Positions 54,253-62,353 of a DNA stretch of 64,000 nucleotides are shown piece by piece. Source of the DNA: Colwellia sp. C1TZA3 (lineage in GTDB: Bacteria; Pseudomonadota; Gammaproteobacteria; Enterobacterales; Alteromonadaceae); NCBI RefSeq assembly GCF_007954265.1, contig NZ_VOLS01000007.1, positions 1 through 64,000 of the forward strand, given 5' to 3'. The notes beneath the pieces are model-generated. The model did no database searches. It had not been told where the DNA came from and saw nothing but the letters and a program-made list of their open reading frames with translations. Position 1 is the first letter of the stretch. Every line of letters starts with the position of its first letter. Position numbers and translations under genes: made by a program.

Positions 54253-56652
54253 ATGACCGCGAGACAAAAAGTTCTTATCGTCGACGACCGCAAAGAAAAC
54301 CTGATAGCTCTACGTCAGGTACTGAGCGACATTGACGTTGAGGTTATCGAAGCGACCAGTGGTAACGACGCTCTTACGGCTACGCTAGAGCATAAGTTTT
54401 GTCTCGCCATTTTGGACGTTAACATGCCAAAAATGGATGGTTACGAGCTAGCTAAATACTTGCGTGGCGATGACAACACTCGGCAAATCCCTATTATTTT
54501 CGCTTCGGCCGAGTATACCGAGGAAGCACAGATATTTAAGGGTTATGAAGTTGGCGGCATCGACTACATCATCAAACCTATAGTGCCAGCCGTGCTGTTG
54601 GGGAAAATCCGTATCTTCCTTGAACTGGCTCGCAGCCATGATAAAGCAATAAAAAATGAGCAACAGTTACGCTTTGTTAGCGATCATGTTCCGGTGATGA
54701 TTGCCCAGTTCGATAACGATAAGCGCTTTTTATTTGTTAACAAACCCTATGCTTTAATGGTTGGTTACAGGGTTGATGAGATTATTGGCCAGTATGCCAG
54801 TGATATAATGTCTGAGGCGGTATTTTTGGAGATGGAAGCCTACATGGATGCCACTCTGGCTGGTGAATTTAACGACTTTGACTTAACACTAGCGGTACTG
54901 CCTAAAGGCATAGACACGGTTAATGTCCGTGTCTCGCCAAATATTAATGCTTCAGGGCAAGTAACTGGCTTGCTCACCGCCATCTCTGACATTACCAAGC
55001 GCAAAAAAGTCGAGCAGTCGCTACTTAAATCGACCAAAGGCTTTAAAGAGATTGTTGCTAAAAGTGACGATGCGATCCTTGTGCTCGACGAAGGCAACCA
55101 TGTTGTTTATGTTAATCCATCTGCTGAGGAGATATTTCAACGTAAATCAGAAAGTTTTATTAATCATTATTTTGGTGGCCCTATAATCGATGGTCAATAT
55201 ACTGAAATCGATATTTTTCGCAAGGGCAAAGAGTCTGGCATCGGTGAATTACATTCGGTTGAATGCATGTGGATGGGAGGCCCAGGCAACCTAGTTACTG
55301 TGCGCGACATTACCGAGCGTAAGGAAGCAGAGTTGGGCTTAATGCATCTAGCCCACACGGACCAACTGACTGGGCTCGCTAATCGGACGGCACTCTATGA
55401 TAGCTTTATGCGTGAGGTTGCGACGGCAAAACGCACTGGTAAATATATTGCAGTAATGATGTTAGATTTGGATAAGTTTAAGCTGATCAACGATACCTAC
55501 GGTCACGAGGCCGGTGATCGCCTACTGATGGAATGTGCACAACGTATTAAAGACAGCTTAAGGGAAACTGATATTGCTGCCCGCCTTGGCGGCGATGAAT
55601 TTGTGGTGATGGCAACCAACCTAGACACCGCGGATTCAGCGGCAGCGGTGGCAGAAAAAATCACTAAACGAATGCAGGATCCGTTTGTTATAGTCAATAA
55701 TAACTGTTCAATTACTCTGAGTTGTGGCGTGGCTATTTACCCGAAAGATGGGGCGAATATGGAGGAGCTGTTAGCGAACGCTGATGCAGCGCTGATGCGA
55801 GGCAAGGCGGCAGGTCGCAATCAGTATCAGTTTTACGACGACGCCATACATCAGCTCACTATTCAGGCGCGTGAGCTGGATAATGAACTCAAAATTGCCA
55901 TTAAAGAAAAGCAATTTGTGCTCTATTTTCAACCACAATTCGATAACAAAGTTATCGTCAGTGCAGAAGCCCTGATACGCTGGAATCACCCCAGCAAAGG
56001 CCTACTCTATCCAGACAGTTTTCTATCTGCACTAATGAAAATGGATTTTAAGGAAGTTGAGTTATGGACAATAAGCAAAGGTCTGCAGATGCTGAAGGCT
56101 TGGCAGGACAAGCACAAGAAAAAATTTCATGTCTCCGTCAATCTGTCAGCACCCACCTTGCAGGATCCTAATCTGCCGGCCTATGTTGATGCCCAGGTTA
56201 AAGCTGTTGGTCTTAATCACGAGAATCTAGAGCTTGAAATCACCGAAGGTATGCTAGTAGAAAATGCCACGCAGACCTCAAAAAATCTAACCTTGCTGAG
56301 TGAAATGGGCGTAAGTATCGCGCTAGACGATTTTGGTGTCGGCTATTCCTCAATGGTATATCTGCTGAAATATCCACAAATAAGTACACTTAAAATCGAC
56401 TGTAAATTTGTCTGGGAGATGGAGAAAAATGCTAGGAACCTAGCTATCTTGAAATCTATTATCGACCTTGGCCATGCCTTAAATATGCGTATTGTCGCTG
56501 AAGGCGTTGAAACTCCAAGACAGTTCGAGCTTTTGAATCACTATGGTTGTGAAAATTTTCAAGGTTATCTGGTTTCTCCTGCCATTGCGGCAGAAAATTG
56601 GCAAGAACAAGCGCAGGGATGGCACGATACTATAGCCACATTGACGAAGTAA
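54253..56652 (+). CDS. Receiver-PAS-PAS-GGDEF-EAL cyclic-di-GMP protein
   Basis: The 799-residue protein starts with a receiver domain (VLIVDDRKENLIALRQ; phosphoacceptor Asp in LAILDVNMPKMDGYEL) close to that of the receiver-helical protein. Two PAS domains follow (about 130-245, 255-360). A GGDEF domain shows RLGGDEFVV with an upstream RETD inhibitory site, so it can make cyclic-di-GMP. An EAL domain has SAEALIRWNHPSKG, ELEITEGMLV and ALDDFGVGYSSMVYL, so it can degrade it. Both active sites look intact. ATG 54253 follows AAGGA nine bases upstream; a GTG at 54214 would add 13 residues. It lies 122 bases after kaiC and is probably the clock's output enzyme (inference). Confidence 0.92.
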   Translation: MTARQKVLIVDDRKENLIALRQVLSDIDVEVIEATSGNDALTATLEHKFCLAILDVNMPKMDGYELAKYLRGDDNTRQIPIIFASAEYTEEAQIFKGYEVGGIDYIIKPIVPAVLLGKIRIFLELARSHDKAIKNEQQLRFVSDHVPVMIAQFDNDKRFLFVNKPYALMVGYRVDEIIGQYASDIMSEAVFLEMEAYMDATLAGEFNDFDLTLAVLPKGIDTVNVRVSPNINASGQVTGLLTAISDITKRKKVEQSLLKSTKGFKEIVAKSDDAILVLDEGNHVVYVNPSAEEIFQRKSESFINHYFGGPIIDGQYTEIDIFRKGKESGIGELHSVECMWMGGPGNLVTVRDITERKEAELGLMHLAHTDQLTGLANRTALYDSFMREVATAKRTGKYIAVMMLDLDKFKLINDTYGHEAGDRLLMECAQRIKDSLRETDIAARLGGDEFVVMATNLDTADSAAAVAEKITKRMQDPFVIVNNNCSITLSCGVAIYPKDGANMEELLANADAALMRGKAAGRNQYQFYDDAIHQLTIQARELDNELKIAIKEKQFVLYFQPQFDNKVIVSAEALIRWNHPSKGLLYPDSFLSALMKMDFKEVELWTISKGLQMLKAWQDKHKKKFHVSVNLSAPTLQDPNLPAYVDAQVKAVGLNHENLELEITEGMLVENATQTSKNLTLLSEMGVSIALDDFGVGYSSMVYLLKYPQISTLKIDCKFVWEMEKNARNLAILKSIIDLGHALNMRIVAEGVETPRQFELLNHYGCENFQGYLVSPAIAAENWQEQAQGWHDTIATLTK

Positions 56653-56799
56653 TAATAATGTTGAAAGCGCGCTAAGGCGAAGGCTATATTATTGATATAG
56701 TGTTCGCTCTAAGAGGTAAAAAATAAAAACTTCCCAGTGTCGTCATTCAAAAGTTTGACTAATTAAATTCAAGCTGATCGGGTGCATATAAGCATGTTG
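56653..56799. other. Short gap after the cyclic-di-GMP gene
   Basis: 147 bases with no recognisable feature before the repeat pair C3/B5. No clear terminator was found. Confidence 0.35.
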
Positions 56800-56928
56800 T
56801 ACCAAGCTTACTAATTATTTGACTATTTCAGCCCGGTTAAAACAACCCATTACAGCGTTATTTATTTACTCATTATCGCTGGGTTGATGCAGCTTATAAA
56901 GTAGACCACCTAATTAATCAAATTGGTA
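56800..56928 (-). repeat. MITE-like repeat family C, copy C3
   Basis: This 129-bp reverse copy contains GTTAAAACAACCCA, GCGTTATTTATTTA and ATGCAGCTTATAAA segments of family C. Its ends are TACCAAGCTTACTAATTA and TTAATCAAATTGGTA. Confidence 0.7.
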
Positions 56929-56931
56929 TTA

Positions 56932-57091
56932 TACCAATTTGATTAATTAGGTGGTCTACTTTTTCATGAGGAAAAATGGACAAATACAAGGCATAAAATT
57001 TAGTAAGTAGTTATTCTACTTATAAATTTTATAACGCAGTAGTTATTCATTTTAACCATTAAAAATGAGCAGGTAATTAATCAACTTGGTA
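56932..57091 (+). repeat. MITE-like repeat family B, copy B5
   Basis: Full 160-bp copy directly after copy C3 with a 3-base gap. Left part reads AATTAGGTGGTCTAC, a family C-like variation inside a B element. Confidence 0.88.
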
Positions 57092-57172
57092 TTACTTGTC
57101 AGTATCTACTGGACTTAAGGGAAATATGCTACCGTTTAACCTATTTCGATGTTTAGAGGCTTATTATTGATC

Positions 57173-57946
57173 ATGTCATTTGAACTCTTATTTTTGTTCC
57201 TTGCCGGTTTTTTTGGTGGTGTTGTTAACTCAATAGCTGGTGGTGGAAGTTTTATTACTTTTCCCGCGCTTATCTTTGTCGGTATTCCTCCTATTATGGC
57301 TAATGCGACCAATACTTTTGCGTCATGCGCTGGTTATATGAGTGGTACTTATGCTTTTAGAAAAGAGCTTGCTGAGCATAAAGATGATTTACTGGTCATC
57401 ATCATTATTAGTTTAATGGGTGGTGTTTTTGGTGCTTGGCTATTGCTGCAAACATCGGAAGTGGTATTTCAAGTCGCTATTCCTTGGTTATTGTTATTTG
57501 CTACCCTGCTGTTTATTTTTGGTGGCCAGATTAATGCGGAATTTAAAAAAATAGCTACTAAGCACCAACACGCATCTGCCATTGGTGGGGTTTTATTGTT
57601 GATACTATTGTTAGCAGTATCTATTTATGGGGGCTTTTTCAATGCGGGGTTGGGCATCATTGTACTGAGTTATTTAGCATTAGCGGGCTACACCAATATC
57701 AATGCGATGAATGGATTAAAATTATTAGTGTCATCAACCGTGTCATTAATTGCCATCGTCTTGTTTATTTATAATGACGTTATTGTCTGGTATGAAGGCA
57801 CTATTTTATTATGCGGCACATTAGTGGGAGGTTATATGGCAGCGAACATATCACGGCAATTACCACAGAAAAAAGTCAGAGGTTTTGTGATTGTGGCCAG
57901 TGTTGCGACGACATTGTATTTCTTTTTTGCAACTTATTTAGGTTAG
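57173..57946 (+). CDS. TauE/SafE (TSUP) family membrane transporter
   Basis: TSUP proteins export sulfite, sulfoacetate or related anions. The 257-residue protein has about eight hydrophobic helices. The family's paired loops are visible: FFGGVVNSIAGGGSFITFPA with IPPIMANATNTFASCAGY, and IYGGFFNAGLGIIVLSYLAL with NINAMNGLKLLVSS. The specific substrate is unknown. ATG 57173 gives the usual short N-terminus; ATG 57149 would add eight residues. Confidence 0.9.
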   Translation: MSFELLFLFLAGFFGGVVNSIAGGGSFITFPALIFVGIPPIMANATNTFASCAGYMSGTYAFRKELAEHKDDLLVIIIISLMGGVFGAWLLLQTSEVVFQVAIPWLLLFATLLFIFGGQINAEFKKIATKHQHASAIGGVLLLILLLAVSIYGGFFNAGLGIIVLSYLALAGYTNINAMNGLKLLVSSTVSLIAIVLFIYNDVIVWYEGTILLCGTLVGGYMAANISRQLPQKKVRGFVIVASVATTLYFFFATYLG

Positions 57947-58286
57947 TGGTAAATATAATTTATTTTGTTGTGTTGAAGATATTCAGCGAAAAATTGTCAG
58001 TAATATTGTAGGTACAGCGTAGATAGTAGAGTATTACTTTTTTAGCTCACAACTTTTAGCTCACAACTTTTAGTTTACAACTTTTAGCTCACAATACTGT
58101 TAGCTTGCAACACCGTTAGCCTACAACAGGCATAAGCTTAGCTTAAACACAGGTAAATTGATTATTGTTATATTTCATCCTATAGCTGACGAGGTAAAAT
58201 CTATTAGCACAAGGTCTGCGAGTAACTTTTAGCCATGAAAATTACTTATTAAAACAGTTAATTTTATTATGAGCAAAGTCTTGTTA
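57947..58286. other. Intergenic region with imperfect 14-bp tandem repeats
   Basis: Positions about 58038-58125 carry four to six imperfect copies of TTTTAGCTCACAAC and variants such as GTTAGCTTGCAAC. No gene is supported in the region. Confidence 0.6.
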
Positions 58287-58446
58287 TACCAATTTGATTA
58301 ATTAAGTGATCTACTTTTTCATAAGGAAAAAGGGACAAATACAAGGCATAAAATTTAGTAAGTAGTTATTCTACTTATAAATTTTATAACGCAGTAGTTA
58401 TTCATTTTAACCATTAAAAATGAGCAGGTAATTAATCAACTTGGTA
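58287..58446 (+). repeat. MITE-like repeat family B, copy B6
   Basis: Full 160-bp copy, ends TACCAATTTGATTAATTA and TTAATCAACTTGGTA, next to the 3' end of the solute-binding gene. Confidence 0.9.
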
Positions 58447-58469
58447 TTATAGCCAATATACTCTTGTAA

Positions 58470-59234
58470 TTAGTACTCTGCTGGAGACAAGTCATATTGC
58501 TGTTTAATGGTTAATCGCTGCTCAGCAATATTATCAAAGGCTCGCTGGTAGGTTTGTAGTATTTGATCGGGTGTCTCGATATTAAATGCCAAGTAATTAC
58601 CGGTTTTATTGACCTGCCATACCTTCTCATAGACATTAGCATCTAAGTTGTTTTTTTTTGCTAAATGCTCAAAAGCATGAATAGAGGTAACCATCATATC
58701 TACACGGCCTGATTGCATCATTAAAAAGGCTTGTTCTAATTTTGAAATTTTTGCGATATTAGCGGCAGGAAAACCAACTTTATGCAGTGAAATGCCTGAA
58801 ATATCACCTTTTACTGCGGCGACAGTATGATTAAACACTTGCTCTACGTTGGAGAAGTTAAAGTTTTTTGATTTTTTGGCAATTAAGACATGTGTAGAAT
58901 GAAAAAAAGGCCCGACCCATTTAAATAGCTTTGCACGTGCTTGAGTTTTAGACATAGTAAATAAAGCGGTGTTATTTTTATCTAAAGTAAATTTATAGCC
59001 GCGTGCCCATGGCACTAACAGCACTTCTTGTTCAGGTAGATTTAAATTCTTCCAGATAGCTTTTAGTGTATCTACTGAAATGCCCTTTAGTTCATTATTA
59101 ACTAAATAATTGGCTGGCGGGTAAACCTCGGTATAAAAGGTGATGTTTTCAATGGCTGATGGTGGTTGAAATGCCTTCAGTTGAGGAAGCACTAAAAAAA
59201 ACAACAAAATAGCTTTTAAAATAAATTTTTGCAT
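58470..59234 (-). CDS. Periplasmic solute-binding protein family 3 (second copy type)
   Basis: The 254-residue product has a signal peptide (MQKFILKAILLFFLVL, ending LKAFQ). A type-3 solute-binding domain follows: ITFYTEVYPPANYLVNNELK, then GISVDTLKAIWKNLNLPEQE, and PWARGYKFTLDKNNTALFTM with the phrase TQARAKLFKWVGP. The W-G-P segment is typical of the orphan marine group of this family. No ABC permease gene is nearby. ATG 59234 begins the signal peptide; the TTG at 59252 is unlikely. Confidence 0.85.
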   Translation of the reverse strand: MQKFILKAILLFFLVLPQLKAFQPPSAIENITFYTEVYPPANYLVNNELKGISVDTLKAIWKNLNLPEQEVLLVPWARGYKFTLDKNNTALFTMSKTQARAKLFKWVGPFFHSTHVLIAKKSKNFNFSNVEQVFNHTVAAVKGDISGISLHKVGFPAANIAKISKLEQAFLMMQSGRVDMMVTSIHAFEHLAKKNNLDANVYEKVWQVNKTGNYLAFNIETPDQILQTYQRAFDNIAEQRLTIKQQYDLSPAEY

Positions 59235-59342
59235 TAGAAAGATCAGTACCAAATCATCGGGGAATCATGATAGCAAAAATTCTAATATTAATTAAGTTTA
59301 ATTATGGAAATCAAGTTACTATAAGCTTAATTAGGCTCTGCT

Positions 59343-59370
59343 TGACCAAAGACCAAAGACTAACGACTAA
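59343..59370 (+). repeat. 7-bp imperfect tandem repeat (GACCAAA-type)
   Basis: GACCAAA, GACCAAA, GACTAAC and GACTAAA follow one another in a 7-bp register, the same period as the other short arrays in the window. Confidence 0.7.
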
Positions 59371-59526
59371 AGATCTTGGATTATAGCTAACCACGATTAT
59401 ATTTCTCTTGAGCGTTTATCTTCTGCTATGCCTGCACGCTATTTGTTAGCTAGAGAGTTTTTAGATGGGCGCTTAAAGATTAATTTATATACTTATACCT
59501 ATGCAATCGCAGAGGTTATTAATTAA
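59371..59526 (+). pseudogene. Possible 3' remnant of an unrecognised gene
   Basis: A 51-codon stretch open on the plus strand reads HDYISLERLSSAMPARYLLA then REFLDGRLKINLYTYTYAIA and stops at 59524-59526. It looks coding-like (balanced, folded-protein composition) but has an in-frame stop directly upstream and no start with a ribosome site. No family is recognised. It may be the tail of a gene lost by deletion. Confidence 0.4.
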
Positions 59527-59627
59527 CTTGCTATAACTAAGTTGATGGCATAAGTGAGAACTTACAGCTGTATAAATCTTAAAACTGGCGGCTTGGTATA
59601 AGTGCATAAGCCGATTTTTTAGTGTTA

Positions 59628-59787
59628 TACCAATTTCATTAATTAGGTGGCCTACTTTATACGCAGTGAAAGTAGCCAAATACTAGGCATTTATTTTAAT
59701 AATTAGTTGTTCTAATGATTAAATAAATAACACAGTAGTTGGTGGTTTTAACTAGTAGAAATGATCAGATAATTAATGAGATTGGTA
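59628..59787 (+). repeat. MITE-like repeat family C, copy C2
   Basis: This 160-bp copy has ends TACCAATTTCATTAATTAGG and AATTAATGAGATTGGTA. It abuts copy A8 with a three-base gap. Confidence 0.8.
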
Positions 59788-59790
59788 TTA

Positions 59791-59947
59791 TACCAATCCC
59801 ATTAAGTTATTGCTCACTTGTACTAGTTAAAATAGCTCAAGGCTGTGTTGCTCTCAATCCCAATAGCCAGCTATTGCTCAATCGAGCGCCTTACCTTGAG
59901 TTATTTTTCCTGCGCACAACAAGATCACAAACTTAATGGAACTGGTA
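59791..59947 (+). repeat. MITE-like repeat family A, copy A8
   Basis: Full 157-bp copy, same orientation as A2 to A4. Confidence 0.9.
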
Positions 59948-59966
59948 TTAGCTTAGTAATAGAGAC

Positions 59967-59990
59967 AAAAAAACCAGCTGATGGCTGGCT
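59967..59990 (-). terminator. Rho-independent terminator of the fldA transcript
   Basis: On the minus strand CCAGC pairs with GCTGG and is followed by seven Ts, 34 bases beyond the fldA stop. Confidence 0.8.
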
Positions 59991-60023
59991 CTTTCAATAA
60001 AATGTAGCTTGCGACTTTACAAT

Positions 60024-60551
60024 TTAGTCTGCTAATTCAGCTAAACAAAGTTCATCGTAAATTTGCTTAACCCAAGTATCAACACGCTCAGCAGTTAGTT
60101 CAGGCTGGCGGTCTTCATCAATACACAAACCGATGAAGTTGTTTTCGTCAACTAAGCCTTTTGAGGCTTCAAACTCATAACCTTTGGTTGGCCAGTTACC
60201 AACAATAACAGCACCTTTTGACTCGACGATATCACGCAATGGCTCCATCGCATCACAGAAGTACTCAGAGTAATCTTCTTGATCGCCTAAACCAAATATG
60301 GCCACCAGTTTGTCAGTGAAATCAATTTCTTCTAATTCAGGTAAGAAGTCATCCCAGTCACATTGGTTTTCGCCATAATACCAGGTAGGAATACCTAAAA
60401 TTATTAAGTCGAACTCAGCGATTTCTTCTTTGGTACTTTTGGCGATATCTCTAACATCGACAAGGCTTTTACCCAATTTTTTTTGGATCATTTTACCTAC
60501 GGCTTCGGTGTTACCTGTGTCACTTCCGAAAAATAAACCTACAATTGCCAT
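60024..60551 (-). CDS. fldA: Flavodoxin FldA
   Basis: Flavodoxin is an FMN-containing electron carrier that replaces ferredoxin under iron limitation. The 175-residue long-chain flavodoxin has the FMN phosphate loop FGSDTGNTEAVGKM (about residues 8-21), IPTWYYGENQCDWDDFLPEL (about 55-74) and GLGDQEDYSEYFCDAM. These match E. coli FldA closely. ATG 60551 is preferred over the TTG one codon upstream. It is the distal gene of a DUF2788-ybfE-fldA cluster on the minus strand, in the order found in E. coli relatives. Confidence 0.96.
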   Translation of the reverse strand: MAIVGLFFGSDTGNTEAVGKMIQKKLGKSLVDVRDIAKSTKEEIAEFDLIILGIPTWYYGENQCDWDDFLPELEEIDFTDKLVAIFGLGDQEDYSEYFCDAMEPLRDIVESKGAVIVGNWPTKGYEFEASKGLVDENNFIGLCIDEDRQPELTAERVDTWVKQIYDELCLAELAD

Positions 60552-60574
60552 CAATTTAACCTTTTTATAGCTAA

Positions 60575-60862
60575 CTAAACTTCAATATCGTTGGCATCAA
60601 GCGACTGAACTAATAGGGCTTCTATTAACTCACTTCGACTAACACCTTTATCATTTGCTAAAGCGTCTAATCGTTCATATACATCTTGATGTAATTTAAA
60701 CTCTATACGCTTTAAGCCATTGTTCTTATCGCGCTTGACCTGATTGCGTTTGTTTATTTTTACTTGCACGCTGCGTGAATGAGGGTTCGTTTTTGGTCGC
60801 CCCGGTCGCTTTTCATCGCTAAATAAGTCAATGGTCGTTAAATCTGCTACTTCTTTTGCCAT
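60575..60862 (-). CDS. ybfE: LexA-regulated protein YbfE
   Basis: The 95-residue protein matches YbfE, a small ribbon-helix-helix-type protein that is in the LexA regulon of E. coli. Visible are KRPGRPKTNPHSRSVQVKIN (about residues 18-37), an AT-hook-like start, and RIEFKLHQDVYERLDALAND with SRSELIEALL. The role is unknown; DNA binding is likely. I saw no LexA box upstream here. It lies 20 bases before fldA on the same transcript. Confidence 0.9.
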   Translation of the reverse strand: MAKEVADLTTIDLFSDEKRPGRPKTNPHSRSVQVKINKRNQVKRDKNNGLKRIEFKLHQDVYERLDALANDKGVSRSELIEALLVQSLDANDIEV

Positions 60863-60874
60863 TTTATTACTTAC

Positions 60875-61096
60875 TTATCCAACGCCTTGGCTTTCCCAAA
60901 TAAACTGAATGATGCCTTTTGCGATAAATCCAGCACACCCTAAAAATAATACAAAATAAACAACTATCTTTCCCATCTTAGGTACATCGTTTTTTTTCAT
61001 CACATCATGCATTGATAAGCCAATGAAAATAAAGATAAAAGCAAAAAATAAATTTAGCCCGATAGTTTCAATTAATTCGAAGTGTTCTGCTAACAT
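60875..61096 (-). CDS. DUF2788 small membrane protein
   Basis: The 73-residue protein has two membrane helices (about residues 10-30 and 42-65) and the DUF2788 line LFFAFIFIFIGLSMHDVMKK. It is found beside ybfE/ybfF in many Alteromonadales and Vibrionales. Function unknown. It is probably the first gene of the DUF2788-ybfE-fldA transcript; the 187-base gap from ybfF suggests a separate promoter. Confidence 0.87.
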   Translation of the reverse strand: MLAEHFELIETIGLNLFFAFIFIFIGLSMHDVMKKNDVPKMGKIVVYFVLFLGCAGFIAKGIIQFIWESQGVG

Positions 61097-61283
61097 ATTT
61101 AACCCTAAAATTTTCAGGGCGCACTATAGCATATTACGGCTTTTAAAGACATTATTTTTGTTACCTGAGTAACCGCTTTGCCAGCATTTTTTTGCTATTT
61201 TGGCGCCTGTGAGTCTGATCATAAAATAATTTTATCACGCTAATTATATAAAGTTATACTGTTTGCTATCAGCGCTAGATCAA

Positions 61284-62051
61284 TTAATTTGTTAAAAAAC
61301 CTTCAACGCTGCGATTAAAGGCGACAGTTTTTTCAGCATGTAACCAATGTCCTGCACCTTGAATAATGCGGGCACGGCTGTGTGGAAATAAGCGTAATAT
61401 TTCTGTGCGGTGTTCTGGCAATATATAGTCAGAATTAGCCCCTTTGATAAACAAGGTTGGCCCTTGATAGCTATGGCTGCCTTGATAAGTTTTCATTATT
61501 TTTGGATAGTTTTTTGCGATGTATTCAAGATTACATTTAAAAGAAAACTGACCCTTTTCGCTGCTTAAATTGCGCAGTAAAAATTGTCGCACGCTTAGGT
61601 TATCAACATATCGACTGAGCTGTTTATCAGCGTCTTTACGTTGTTTTATTGTGGCAAAGTCAAGCGACTTTAAGCCGGCAATAATTTGGTGATGGTGCGG
61701 TGGGTACTCAGCTGGGGCAATATCAGCTACGATTAACTTTTCAACTAGCGCTGGCGCAGTAAGGGCTAATTCCATGGCTATTTTTCCGCCCATAGAATGC
61801 CCTAGTACTACGGCACTTTCTATGGCTAGGTGCTGCATAATATCAACCATGTCTTGTGCCATGGTTGAGTAGTCCATGACACTATCGTGAAATGAGTCGC
61901 CATGGTTACGGACATCAACACTGGTTACTCGATAATTTTCCGCTAAGGCCTTTGCCACCATATTAAGGTTTTCTAGGCGGCCAAATAAACCGTGTATAAG
62001 GATAATGTCTTTACCGTTGCCAGATTGTTGATAGTTTAAAAGCTTCGCCAT
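61284..62051 (-). CDS. ybfF: YbfF-type alpha/beta-hydrolase esterase
   Basis: The 255-residue protein is an alpha/beta hydrolase. The oxyanion region is IILIHGLFGRLENLN (about residues 16-30), the nucleophile elbow is VVLGHSMGGKIAMELAL (Ser about 88), an Asp lies near ANSDYILPEHR and the His near GAGHWLHAEKT. E. coli YbfF is an esterase of broad short-acyl activity, with acyl-CoA or malonyl-CoA substrates suggested. It is divergent from seqA, the normal ybfF/seqA arrangement. Confidence 0.93.
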   Translation of the reverse strand: MAKLLNYQQSGNGKDIILIHGLFGRLENLNMVAKALAENYRVTSVDVRNHGDSFHDSVMDYSTMAQDMVDIMQHLAIESAVVLGHSMGGKIAMELALTAPALVEKLIVADIAPAEYPPHHHQIIAGLKSLDFATIKQRKDADKQLSRYVDNLSVRQFLLRNLSSEKGQFSFKCNLEYIAKNYPKIMKTYQGSHSYQGPTLFIKGANSDYILPEHRTEILRLFPHSRARIIQGAGHWLHAEKTVAFNRSVEGFLTN

Positions 62052-62180
62052 TGCGGTCTCTTATAGGGTTATTTAAAGGGGGGGGGAATTACGCTTATTT
62101 TTACATTTTGAGGCGATAAGATCCAAATTAAATTTGTTTCAAATATAGTGGTGTATGAATTTAAATGCCTGGATTATTAT

Positions 62181-62222
62181 GGCTAATGGCTAATGGCTAA
62201 TGGCTAATGGCTAATGGCTAAT
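62181..62222 (+). repeat. 7-bp tandem repeat (GGCTAAT x6)
   Basis: Six exact head-to-tail copies of GGCTAAT lie in the ybfF/seqA divergent region. Number of copies may vary between strains and could shift promoter spacing for seqA (inference). Confidence 0.93.
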
Positions 62223-62353
62223 AGTTAATTTTAATAGCTTAACCACGGGCTTTTTGAAAAATATTTCCATCATTTGTTAATCCTCTATAGAGACTTATTA
62301 TTAACGCAAGTATAATCTTGCCGCGATCTATCATAATTTTCCTAGGGTCATTA

